Source: Pseudomonadota bacterium (GTDB lineage Bacteria; Pseudomonadota; Gammaproteobacteria; Acidiferrobacterales; Acidiferrobacteraceae). From it: 6,820 nt of DNA. The position numbers and the translations under genes were made by a program. The notes under the pieces were generated by a model. It was not told where the DNA came from. It was given only the letters and a program-made list of their open reading frames with translations, and did not search any database. Shown one piece after another: positions 1-6,820 of this stretch; position 1 is the first letter of the stretch, and every line of letters starts with the position of its first letter. The DNA is taken from NCBI GenBank assembly GCA_021795255.1, contig JAJYPQ010000211.1, forward strand, positions 1-6,820, in the 5' to 3' direction.

Positions 1-1444
1 CAGTCAGGCCATCGATGCGCAAGGTGGGCTGACCGACACCCACCGGCACGCTCTGGCCGTCTTTACCACAGGTCCCGACCCCGGAATCCAGTGCCAGATC
101 ATTGCCGACCATCGTCACGCGCGTCAACACCTCGGGACCGCTGCCGATGAGGGTGGCCCCACGCACCGGCCGCCCTATGCGACCGTTCTCGATCAGATAG
201 GCCTCGCTCGCCGAAAACACGAATTTGCCCGATGTAATGTCGACTTGGCCGCCGCCAAAATTCACGGCATAGAGTCCCTTTTTTACCGAAGCGATAATCT
301 CCTCGGGCGGCGTCTCCCCAGCCAACATGTAGGTATTGGTCATGCGCGGCATCGGGAGGTGCGCGTAAGACTCGCGCCGCCCATTCCCTGTGGGCGCCAT
401 CCCCATAAGCCGCGCATTCATACGATCCTGCAGATAACCCTTCAAGATACCGCGCTCAATAAGAACAGTACTTTGCGTTGGTGTACCCTCGTCATCCACG
501 TTCAAAGACCCCCGCCGACCCGGGAGCGTCCCATCGTCAACCACGGTACAGGCGGTGGAGGCTATCTTTTCTCCCTGCCGGCCCGCGAACGCCGACGTCC
601 CTTTGCGGTTAAAATCACCCTCTAGGCCATGCCCGATCGCCTCATGAAGCAAGATGCCAGGCCACCCTGGACCGAGCACAACCTGCATAGTGCCGGCCGG
701 AGCGGGGGTTGCTTCTAAGTTCACAAGGGCTTGACGCACGGCCTCGCGCGCATAGGACAACGCTCGCTCTTCGCTAAGGAAATAGCCGTAGTCTGTTCGT
801 CCACCGCCACCCGACGACCCGTGTTCGCGGCGACCGTCTTGTTCAACAATCACAGAGACGTTGAGGCGCACAAGTGGGCGGACATCGGCTGCCATCACCC
901 CATCGCTGCGCATCACAAGGATGGTTTCCTGGGACCCACCTAGGCTCGCCATGACCTGTTTCACACGCGGATCCTGTCGCCTCGCCTCCTGCTCGACCCT
1001 TTCAAGTAGCGCCACCTTCGCCGTATCTTCGAGGCTCGAAAGCGGATCGCAAGGCGCATACAAAGCCAAGCTATGCCCACTACGGGGTGCAATAGCCTGT
1101 TGTTTCTCTTGCCCGCCACGGGCTATGGCGCGCGCCGCCGAGGCAGCATCGAGTAACGCTGGCATAATGATCTCGTCGGAGTAGGCAAACCCGGTTTTTT
1201 CGCCGGCAATCGCCCGCACACCTACGCCCTGCTCGATATGCCGACTACCGGACTTCACTTGGCCCTCCTCCAGAGACCAAGCTTCGTCGCGACTATACTG
1301 AAAATACAAATCCGCATAATCGAGCTTATTGCTCAGTATTCGGCCCATGACTTGCTCGAGTTCGCCCGGCCCTATGCCGGCCGGCGTCAACAAGAATTCT
1401 TGGGCCTTTTCGAGATTCTGTGCGTGCGATATTTCGGTTGTCAT
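1..1444 (-). CDS. tldD: Metalloprotease TldD (3' end cut by window edge)
   Basis: TldD is the zinc-bearing subunit of the cytoplasmic TldD/TldE (PmbA) protease, which degrades unfolded peptides and in E. coli matures microcin B17 and takes part in CcdA turnover (family knowledge). Reading leftward from the ATG at 1444 gives 481 in-window codons with no stop. The HExxxH zinc motif appears as [15 protein letters not shown] from residue 267 (H267, E268, H272). The C-terminal zinc-ligand cysteine lies in [13 protein letters not shown] (C459). Other typical blocks are [16 protein letters not shown] (about 309-324) and [18 protein letters not shown] (about 356-373). The sequence leaves the window at LRIDGLT, so only about five to eight residues of the usual 481-486 are missing. 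A GGAG six nt before the ATG supports the start. The ATG overlaps the TGA of the hydrolase (ATGA), so translation is probably coupled. All expected metal-site residues are present. The partner gene tldE/pmbA is not in the window. Confidence 0.97.
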   Translation of the reverse strand, partial: MTTEISHAQNLEKAQEFLLTPAGIGPGELEQVMGRILSNKLDYADLYFQYSRDEAWSLEEGQVKSGSRHIEQGVGVRAIAGEKTGFAYSDEIIMPALLDAASAARAIARGGQEKQQAIAPRSGHSLALYAPCDPLSSLEDTAKVALLERVEQEARRQDPRVKQVMASLGGSQETILVMRSDGVMAADVRPLVRLNVSVIVEQDGRREHGSSGGGGRTDYGYFLSEERALSYAREAVRQALVNLEATPAPAGTMQVVLGPGWPGILLHEAIGHGLEGDFNRKGTSAFAGRQGEKIASTACTVVDDGTLPGRRGSLNVDDEGTPTQSTVLIERGILKGYLQDRMNARLMGMAPTGNGRRESYAHLPMPRMTNTYMLAGETPPEEIIASVKKGLYAVNFGGGQVDITSGKFVFSASEAYLIENGRIGRPVRGATLIGSGPEVLTRVTMVGNDLALDSGVGTCGKDGQSVPVGVGQPTLRIDGLT

Positions 1445-2292
1445 TCCAGTCTCCGATGCTTGATGCTGGGGAGGCGGCGCCGTACCGCATCTACCCGTTC
1501 GTGTTCGTAGTGCGCAAGGACCGCCCCAGTCCCCTCGGGTTGACAGCCCAGGACCGTCCCCCAAGGATCCACTATCATGCTGTGGCCGTAAGTCGTGCGG
1601 CCGTTGTCGTGGTGGCCGGCCTGGGCCGCAGCCACGACATAACAACTATTCTCGATCGCTCGGGCGCGCAATAACACCTCCCAGTGCGCTTCGCCGGTCG
1701 GCACCGTAAAGGCCGCCGGCAAGCTTATGATCTCGGCTCCTTCGGCCAGAAGGATACGAAATAATTCAGGGAAACGGAGGTCGTAGCACACGGCGAGCCC
1801 GAGCCTGCCATAAGGCGTCGCCACGACCACCGGGGCGTTGCCCGGCTCAAAGCCATCGGACTCGGCATAACGCTCACCGGCTCCGAGATCGACATCAAAT
1901 AGGTGGATCTTATCATACCGGGCGACCCGTTCGCCGCGACTATCGTACACAAGACAGGCAGCCCGAACCTTGTCTGGTCGCTCGCAGCGCATAGGGATAG
2001 TGCCGGCCACAAGCCACAAGTCGAGCTCCTGACACAAGCGGCTCAGGCCCTGCTGAATCGGCCCTCTACGATCCTCTTCGGCATGGTGGATACGGTCAGA
2101 CGGCGCGCCCGCCATAAGCGCAAAATTCTCCGGAAGCACCGCAAGCTTACACCCCTTTTCGCGGGCTTCTTGTAACAAGCGGCCGGCGGTCGCGAGGTTC
2201 GCTTCGACATCTGACCCTGACCGCATCTGAATGGCGGCTATCAAAGGCCCTAATCCTTGTCGGTCTTCTTGCGAATGATCGGTTTGCTCCAT
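1441..2292 (-). CDS. Carbon-nitrogen hydrolase, Nit1/Nit2-like amidase
   Basis: This is a complete 283-residue member of the nitrilase superfamily, normal in length. The three catalytic residues are visible: E55 in VLPENF, K128 in RYDKIHLFD and C169 in [11 protein letters not shown]144 is probably the second conserved glutamate. The CYDLRFPEL and [12 protein letters not shown] blocks are typical of the Nit1/Nit2 branch, whose characterised members hydrolyse amides such as deaminated glutathione or omega-amino acids such as alpha-ketoglutaramate. Cytoplasmic metabolite repair is therefore more likely than true nitrile hydrolysis, but the substrate cannot be read from the sequence. The ATG at 2292 lies inside the end of yhdP (43-nt overlap) and has an AAGGG three nt upstream, a short spacing. 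A TTG at codon 17 is possible, but the stretch before it does not look like a better ribosome site. The gene ends in TGA overlapping the tldD ATG. The composition is balanced to slightly acidic, unlike the very basic YhdP upstream. Confidence 0.95.
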   Translation of the reverse strand: MEQTDHSQEDRQGLGPLIAAIQMRSGSDVEANLATAGRLLQEAREKGCKLAVLPENFALMAGAPSDRIHHAEEDRRGPIQQGLSRLCQELDLWLVAGTIPMRCERPDKVRAACLVYDSRGERVARYDKIHLFDVDLGAGERYAESDGFEPGNAPVVVATPYGRLGLAVCYDLRFPELFRILLAEGAEIISLPAAFTVPTGEAHWEVLLRARAIENSCYVVAAAQAGHHDNGRTTYGHSMIVDPWGTVLGCQPEGTGAVLAHYEHERVDAVRRRLPSIKHRRLE

Positions 2293-5200
2293 GGTCCCTT
2301 GATAAAATAGGTAAGGCGGGTCCCGTGATTGATCTCGCGCGCAAAAATCTTTTGCATCACCAGAACGGCTGCGCCCGCAATGGGACCGCCGAGAAGCCCG
2401 CTCGCCAGCGTCACATTATTTTGCAAATGCGGATTGACTTTCAATGTCAAATCGAACGTTTTCTTGACGAGCCCTGCGCGCCCTAAGACCACGATATTAG
2501 CCGATGCGCCCTGAATATGAATGGGGTCGGCAATAATAGCCGCCCCCTGCTCAGCCAAAACCATGCCGTCAATCCGGCTAAAGCCAAATCCACGCCCAAA
2601 GATATTGCTAAAATCCAATGTTAGGTAGTGCGTGATGGAGTCTACGTTAAATATCCCCAAAAGCTTGCTAGCGCCCTGGCGAACCTGAACGAAACGGCCG
2701 TCGCGAATCAGGAACCGGACCTTGGCCTCGACCCTATCCAGGGAAAAATGGGTGGGGCCGCCAGGCCAGTTCACATCTGTATGGACCAGCGCCCGGCCGC
2801 CAGCGACTTGATGGGGAAGCCCCCAGGCCGTCAAAGTATCTCCGAGGTTACGGCTATGCAAGATGAGCGCAAAGGTCGACTCTTGCTGACCGGCGTGGAG
2901 CGTCCAGCGTCCATGCCCCTGGACCGTAGTGTGTTTGCGGACAAGTAAGATCCGTCCAAACTGATAGCCGCCCGGGAAAGGCGCGGCATCGACGGCGACA
3001 TGGCCTAAATTCCGACCATCCACTGTTACGCTGTTGGCCACCAACTGAACCGCGGGCAAAGTGCGAGGGTCGGTAGGCTTCGCGACCGAATGCGGCCGAT
3101 AGTGACGCGGCCGCGGTGGAATCACGAGTCGCTGTAGCCGTAACAAAAGCGCGGGCCGCCCGTGCGGCCTCCACCCCACGGTCCCGTCCACGTTGGGCCC
3201 GCTTACCACTCCCTGCCAACGGGTGCCAGCACGCGCGAACAGGGCGTGCACGCTCCCCATAGGCCGGCCGGCCAATACCAAAGAGCCGACATCGAGGTGT
3301 AGCGACCGCAGAGATCGGCCTTGAGCGGCTACAGGCGCGGAGGACGCAGCCCCTTTGCGGGCAATATGATCAACAAAGTGAACCCAAGCGTCGGCATTCA
3401 CATAAGCGCTCCGGGCCGCTATAGCGAGACCTGGGAAAAGAACCTTGGGCGCCGGGGCTGAACCGATCCCGACCCAAGTGGCAGGACCCACACCGGTCGG
3501 AGCCCTATAGGCGACACTGAGGTGATGAACGATAGCGGCATGAAAGAAGGTCCCGCCCGGACCCGACACAAGGGTGGCGCGTGCGACCGCCGGGACACCC
3601 TTGGCCTTGCCGGCCGGATAAGGAAGAACCACGGCCACGTTCCTAAGATTTGCCTGGGCCACGACCCGGAACCTTCGGTTATTGGTGAGTCGAAAATCCC
3701 AGGACAAGGGTCCGTGTACATAGGGGCGCGCGGCGCCCGCGACCGCATCCAATCCCGAGGCGCTCATGGTCCCGTGAGCACGGCCGATCAAGGTCGGTCC
3801 GTGGGTCTTTAACGCAAGCCAAAATGGGCCCCCGAGCACAGCCCCGCTCAGCTGTCCATCGGCCGGACCTTTTTGCGTGAAGCCGATTCGGCCTGTCAAT
3901 TCGCGAAAGTGAAGAACGCCTTGGGGTGTCGGATAATGCAGACGCGCATCTTTCAGTCCGAGACTGCCGCGCAGGGTCAAAGGGATTTTGTGCTGAAACG
4001 GGATATGGAAGGCCAGCATGAGCCGCATTGGTCCCTGTCCCGAGATTGTCGATGGCAGGAAGCGGCGCAATCTTTTGTGCACATGAGGCAAGACGATGGC
4101 GAGCAGCGGGGCTAAATCGCCGCGCCCACGCACACGAACTAAGGCGACTCCGCCGGGGGTACCTAGCGGTCCGGCGTGTACCGATAGGCGGGCGGCCACG
4201 CCCGCGAGCCGCCCGGAACCCTGGACCGACAGCAAGGCATCGTCTTGGCCTACCGTAACCTGCACGTGGCGCGCCTCGGGCCAGCGCGGTAAAAAGCGGT
4301 AACGTCCGTTCACGACATGCAGCTTGACCTTGAAGATGCCGCCGCCTTTGCGAAAAGGGAAGCGATTGAGCGGCCCCTTCAACGTTAACTGCCCGGTCGT
4401 AATGACCCCGCCACGTATCGTGCGCTTAAGCCAGTGGCGCAAATGTGGCCGCAACGAGCGGGGATACAACTGGCCCAAGGCCCCCACATTGATGTCCTGA
4501 AGGGCGACGGCCAAAAGAACTCGGGGACTATGCCCTTTAACGACGACAGCGCTTAAAGCCGCATTGACAGTGCCATCCGTGGTCGCCAGGTGAAACACCG
4601 GGACGTCCGTCGAAAACCCGTTCCCGGCAATCCGCCACGTCACCTTGGCCGCGGCATCCTGAACCGTAAGCGCCCCCGGCACGATCTTTGGGACCCGCAC
4701 CGGGCCATGGAGACCGGTCAGGATCAAGCGCCCCTCGGTGGTGGTGGCAAACAAGCTCCCCGAGGCTTGGGAGAAGCGCGGAGTCCCGACGGATCCCCTT
4801 AAGCCCAGGCCGACAAATCGGGTCTTTACGCGGTAATGCCGGGACGACCCGGTGCGCAGGCGCAGCTGAAGGCGTCGGAGCTGGCCCCGGGGGCGCCAAG
4901 AGAGAAGGCGCATAAGCGTGGGCACCGGATGGCGAAGATGGGCGAGCACATAGTCCGCCTGCCTAAGATTAATGCGGTGAGCGCGGATGCGCCAATGGCT
5001 TCCATGGCGACCCAGGGAGAGCGTACCCGTCTGCGCCGCAACCGCGCCGAGAGTGGCACGCACGTCGGCGGCGTAGAACCGAAAGCGGTCGCGGCCGGCG
5101 GTCTTTAAACTGAACTTCCCCGAAAGTTGGGGGACCGACATAAGCCGGCTTAAGTGGGTTGCGGGAAGGACCAACTTTTGGATATGAACGTCGCCGCCGG

Positions 5201-6101
5201 CAAACCCTAAGGACCCGCGCTGCCAGGTTGTCCAAAGGCGGCCACTCACAGACCCAGTCAAGGGCTTAAGCCCCGGTCGGCGAACGAGTTGAGCCACTGC
5301 GCTGAGCTTAAGCCCCTGAGCTGAAACCCCCAGCGCCCCGCGAAATTTCCTCGGGCGAAACGAATGGCCGTCAAGTTCCACGTGCAGGGCGCACAGACCG
5401 CATACGCCCGGAATCACGGCCGCGACCCGAAGTACGCGTCCGCGAATGCCGTTGGACCAGGTGGCATTCAGCTGTTGGATCGACAAACGCCGATGAGGTG
5501 ACAAGACAAGGCCGATGTGGGCATCAGCTAAGCTTAGGGCAGGTTGTTTACGCAAAAACGATTGCCAGTGAAACGCCGCGACCTGATGGTGGGGTAAGCC
5601 CTGGACGTGAAATCCCGAGGCGGTCTTACGTAGATTCAGGCGCAACCCATCGGCCGCCCATAACGCCGGCGCAAGCTGTCCGTGCAACAAGCCTAGCCAG
5701 GAAAGCTGTAGACGGACGCTCCGAATCGATACGGCGGGCTTCGATTGGGCGCCGATCACCAGGCCCTGAACCGCAAACCCTAAGCGCCAGCCTACGCGGG
5801 CACCGAGGTCGGCCATATGGACCGGGGCACCCGTTTGGGCTGCGATCTTGGCCTCCAAAACCGGCTTTTCGCTTTGCAGTATGGGCGTAAGCCAAAAAGG
5901 GCTTGTCAAGAGGGCCGCCAACACCAAGCCGCCGGCCACCGCAAACGCCGTCAACACGTAACGCACAGCGCGACTTTGCGTCCGCCACCGCCCCATCATC
6001 CTTTTTGCGCGACTCACCATAAGGACATTGTGCCGCAAGACAAGCTGGCTAAACAGGGCCGCCTCGGCGGTCCCGGAAAAAACCGGCGACCTCCTTCCCA
6101 T
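2250..6101 (-). CDS. yhdP: YhdP-family AsmA-like envelope protein
   Basis: This is a 1283-residue protein of the YhdP family (TIGR02099 type; E. coli YhdP has about 1266 residues). YhdP is anchored in the inner membrane and spans the periplasm as a long beta-rich AsmA-like bridge, acting in phospholipid transport to the outer membrane (family knowledge). One hydrophobic segment is seen at about residues 47-68, preceded by a basic stretch (RAKRMMGRWR), so the rest should be periplasmic. The C-terminal family signature starts near residue 1136: GASKLLGIFNVDSI, TLDFSNIFGRGFGFSRIDG, ASGLLGGPIAGAA and a final [10 protein letters not shown] block. The only two cysteines form a CGLC motif (C234, C237). 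Residues 361-450 hold 19 Arg/Lys and one Asp/Glu. Start choice: the ATG at 6101 has AAAGG seven nt upstream. ATGs at 6020, 5999 and 5996 would put the membrane segment closer to the N-terminus, as in E. coli, but lack well-spaced ribosome sites. It is first in the operon and its end overlaps the hydrolase gene. Confidence 0.95.
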   Translation of the reverse strand: MGRRSPVFSGTAEAALFSQLVLRHNVLMVSRAKRMMGRWRTQSRAVRYVLTAFAVAGGLVLAALLTSPFWLTPILQSEKPVLEAKIAAQTGAPVHMADLGARVGWRLGFAVQGLVIGAQSKPAVSIRSVRLQLSWLGLLHGQLAPALWAADGLRLNLRKTASGFHVQGLPHHQVAAFHWQSFLRKQPALSLADAHIGLVLSPHRRLSIQQLNATWSNGIRGRVLRVAAVIPGVCGLCALHVELDGHSFRPRKFRGALGVSAQGLKLSAVAQLVRRPGLKPLTGSVSGRLWTTWQRGSLGFAGGDVHIQKLVLPATHLSRLMSVPQLSGKFSLKTAGRDRFRFYAADVRATLGAVAAQTGTLSLGRHGSHWRIRAHRINLRQADYVLAHLRHPVPTLMRLLSWRPRGQLRRLQLRLRTGSSRHYRVKTRFVGLGLRGSVGTPRFSQASGSLFATTTEGRLILTGLHGPVRVPKIVPGALTVQDAAAKVTWRIAGNGFSTDVPVFHLATTDGTVNAALSAVVVKGHSPRVLLAVALQDINVGALGQLYPRSLRPHLRHWLKRTIRGGVITTGQLTLKGPLNRFPFRKGGGIFKVKLHVVNGRYRFLPRWPEARHVQVTVGQDDALLSVQGSGRLAGVAARLSVHAGPLGTPGGVALVRVRGRGDLAPLLAIVLPHVHKRLRRFLPSTISGQGPMRLMLAFHIPFQHKIPLTLRGSLGLKDARLHYPTPQGVLHFRELTGRIGFTQKGPADGQLSGAVLGGPFWLALKTHGPTLIGRAHGTMSASGLDAVAGAARPYVHGPLSWDFRLTNNRRFRVVAQANLRNVAVVLPYPAGKAKGVPAVARATLVSGPGGTFFHAAIVHHLSVAYRAPTGVGPATWVGIGSAPAPKVLFPGLAIAARSAYVNADAWVHFVDHIARKGAASSAPVAAQGRSLRSLHLDVGSLVLAGRPMGSVHALFARAGTRWQGVVSGPNVDGTVGWRPHGRPALLLRLQRLVIPPRPRHYRPHSVAKPTDPRTLPAVQLVANSVTVDGRNLGHVAVDAAPFPGGYQFGRILLVRKHTTVQGHGRWTLHAGQQESTFALILHSRNLGDTLTAWGLPHQVAGGRALVHTDVNWPGGPTHFSLDRVEAKVRFLIRDGRFVQVRQGASKLLGIFNVDSITHYLTLDFSNIFGRGFGFSRIDGMVLAEQGAAIIADPIHIQGASANIVVLGRAGLVKKTFDLTLKVNPHLQNNVTLASGLLGGPIAGAAVLVMQKIFAREINHGTRLTYFIKGPWSKPIIRKKTDKD
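6051..6091 (-). promoter_or_regulatory. Two mutually exclusive hairpins and orphan SD at yhdP start
   Basis: On the minus strand, just after the ATG at 6101, an AAGGAGGT (6096-6089) stands with no ATG, GTG or TTG at a usable distance downstream. Its end overlaps hairpin A (6091-6069), in which GGTC and CCGG pair with CCGG and GACC around a TTTTTT loop, leaving one bulged G. Hairpin B (6074-6056) pairs GGG and CCGC with GCGG and CCC around a CGAG loop, with one bulged A, and is followed by TGTTT. The two share the GGGACC segment, so only one can form at a time. If translation really starts at 6020 or later, this stretch would be a 5' leader with attenuator-like geometry. If it starts at 6101, the stretch is simply coding. 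Hairpin B has only a weak U tract. Confidence 0.25.
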
Positions 6102-6128
6102 GGGCGGACCTTTCTATTACCCACATCT

Positions 6129-6157
6129 TTTGAGGACAAACATCGTCATGGTGTCAA
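6129..6157 (-). promoter_or_regulatory. Possible sigma70-like promoter for yhdP operon
   Basis: A perfect TTGACA lies at 6157-6152 on the minus strand. Seventeen nt further is CTCAAA (6134-6129), a poor -10 element. A TAATAG lies closer to the gene, but not at proper spacing from the TTGACA. The location, about 50 nt before the yhdP ATG and between that gene and the CRISPR array, is right for an operon promoter. Only the -35 hexamer is convincing, and a six-base match can occur by chance. Confidence 0.22.
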
Positions 6158-6172
6158 TAGCGCGATGATGAT

Positions 6173-6343
6173 CTAGCTTTCGCAGAGCTGTTGGCGAAAG
6201 GCGCGGACGAACGGGTAGATCCAGACGCTTTTGATGGGCTGAGCGCGGCGATGCCGGGTATCGAGGCAACAGCCCAGACGTTGGTCGTGCGGATCAGCGC
6301 AGGCCAACTCTTGTCTCACCCACTCGACCGACTCCGTGTCGGC
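6173..6343 (-). pseudogene. Possible IS4/Tn5-type transposase N-terminal remnant
   Basis: The minus-strand frame ending in TAG at 6173 contains WVRQELACADPHDQRL followed by GCCL. It matches the pattern of the Tn5/IS4-type transposase DNA-binding region (W-x3-E-x3-A-D-x2-D-x-R-x4-L) at W, E, A, D, D, R and L, with W encoded at 6322-6320. Just past this block the +1-shifted frame reads SIP, then KA, then FAN, which recalls the SIP...KAAYRFFAN segment of the same proteins, so a frameshift with small deletions is likely if the reading is right. The open frame continues upstream into the CRISPR repeats and has no ATG outside them. A GTG at 6403 is the only plausible start and would give 76 residues, far below a working transposase. 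No terminal inverted repeat or target duplication was seen. The call rests on a short motif read by eye, and a chance open frame remains possible. Confidence 0.33.
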
Positions 6344-6432
6344 CTCCTTTATCGCCTGCCCGTCCGGATCACCGTAACGCCTCGACTTTCGCTCGCAGTT
6401 CACCTGTCTGCGTCGCACGCTGGCTCGTTGAG
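6344..6432. other. Flank of CRISPR array, no recognised feature
   Basis: This stretch joins the possible transposase remnant to the first repeat. It is GC-rich and has no AT-rich tract such as CRISPR leaders usually show. There is no degenerate repeat one period (about 72 nt) to the left of the first repeat, so 6433 is the true left edge of the array. These observations fit the trailer side rather than the leader side. I see no intrinsic terminator (stem plus T run) in either direction. Confidence 0.5.
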
Positions 6433-6820
6433 GTTTCAATCCGCGCCCGGCCACATAGCCGGGCGATGCAAGGCCGCCGAGTGCTACACCGCCGATCTCA
6501 CCGTGTTTCAATCCGCGCCCGGCCACATAGCCGGGCGATGCCGCGATAAGCGGTTCCTGATTCAAGGGGTCGGGTTGTTTCAATCCGCGCCCGGCCACAT
6601 AGCCGGGCGATGCTGAGCTGGTCGCAAATGATCGTCATGTAGGCGTCGTTTCAATCCGCGCCCGGCCACATAGCCGGGCGATGCCCCACGCTTCCGAAAA
6701 TTCAATCAGGGCCTTAGTGTTTCAATCCGCGCCCGGCCACATAGCCTGGCGATGCCCCAAAGGGTGAGCGAGTGTGCTTCCCGTGCGGTATGTTTCCATC
6801 CGCGCCCGGCCACATAGCCG
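6433..6820 (-). CRISPR. CRISPR array, 37-nt repeats, runs off right edge
   Basis: Six repeats are present at 6433-6469, 6505-6541, 6577-6613, 6648-6684, 6719-6755 and 6792-6820 (cut at 29 nt). They are separated by five unique spacers of 35, 35, 34, 34 and 36 nt. The plus-strand repeat begins GTTTCAATCCGCGCCC and ends GCCGGGCGATGC. Positions 12-19 (CGCCCGGC) pair perfectly with 26-33 (GCCGGGCG) around a CACATA loop. Read on the minus strand, the repeat ends in CGGATTGAAAC after the stem. This resembles the 11-nt 5' handle of type I-C crRNAs and suggests leftward transcription, but 37 nt is longer than the usual 32-nt I-C repeat, so other ATTGAAAC-ending types (other type I, or III) remain open. 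The first four repeats are identical. Repeat 5 has G to T at 6747 and repeat 6 has A to C at 6797. No cas gene lies in the window. Confidence 0.97.

Noticed and set aside
245..625. 126-codon plus-strand open frame inside tldD
   Set aside because: It covers the antisense of the TldD catalytic region. The minus strand encodes the conserved HExxxH block, so this frame is a shadow.
5498..5890. 130-codon plus-strand open frame inside yhdP
   Set aside because: It lies antisense to a clearly conserved gene and shows no recognisable domain. Long antisense frames are expected in GC-rich coding DNA.
6102..6432. CRISPR leader on the left of the array
   Set aside because: The stretch is GC-rich, lacks AT-rich tracts, and the repeat orientation (ATTGAAAC on the minus strand) points the other way.
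6173..6432. Remnant of cas2 or another cas gene beside the array
   Set aside because: I read all three minus-strand frames and the plus open frame and saw no Cas2-like or Cas1-like motifs.
6404..6598. Upstream part of the minus-strand open frame with SPGYVAGRGLK repeats
   Set aside because: This is translation of the CRISPR repeats and flank. Its ATG lies in repeat 3, and only the downstream portion shows any protein-like motif.
6191..6616. Plus-strand open frame with repeated FQSAPGHIAGRC units
   Set aside because: The repeated units are translated CRISPR repeats. The first periods are exactly 72 nt, a multiple of three, which keeps the frame open by chance.

Overview
The window is GC-rich bacterial DNA. 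All recognisable genes lie on the minus strand, in the transcription order yhdP, a Nit-type carbon-nitrogen hydrolase, then tldD. This order and the TIGR02099-type YhdP point to a gammaproteobacterium or a close relative. The predicted periplasmic part of YhdP is very rich in Arg, Lys and His and poor in Asp and Glu, while the cytoplasmic hydrolase is not. That would fit an acid-exposed periplasm, such as that of an acidophile, but this is only an inference. No species can be named from the sequence.

Layout from left to right: 1-1444 is tldD, cut by the left edge and lacking only about its last five to eight residues. 1441-2292 is the hydrolase, complete, with its Glu-Lys-Cys triad. 2250-6101 is yhdP, one huge membrane-anchored AsmA-like protein. 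The genes overlap (43 nt between yhdP and the hydrolase, 4 nt between the hydrolase and tldD), so they are very probably co-transcribed and translationally coupled. The start of yhdP is uncertain. The first codons after the upstream-most ATG contain an unused Shine-Dalgarno-like sequence and two hairpins that cannot form together. 6102-6432 has no intact gene, but carries a possible promoter for yhdP and a short degraded reading frame resembling the DNA-binding end of an IS4/Tn5-type transposase. 6433-6820 is a CRISPR array that runs off the right edge, with six repeats of 37 nt (the last one cut) and five spacers of 34-36 nt.

How the parts fit together: YhdP belongs to the AsmA-like inner-membrane proteins that bridge to the outer membrane in phospholipid transport. 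The hydrolase is probably a metabolite-repair or omega-amidase type enzyme. TldD is the zinc-bearing half of the TldD/TldE(PmbA) protease. The three are housekeeping genes and co-occur in this order without a proven common pathway. The CRISPR repeat, read on the minus strand, ends in ATTGAAAC after an 8-bp stem. This suggests that the array is transcribed leftward, towards yhdP, with its leader and any cas genes beyond the right edge. No cas gene is visible here. I found no clearly new biological system. The most useful leads are the array, its repeat variants, and the regulatory structure at the start of yhdP.
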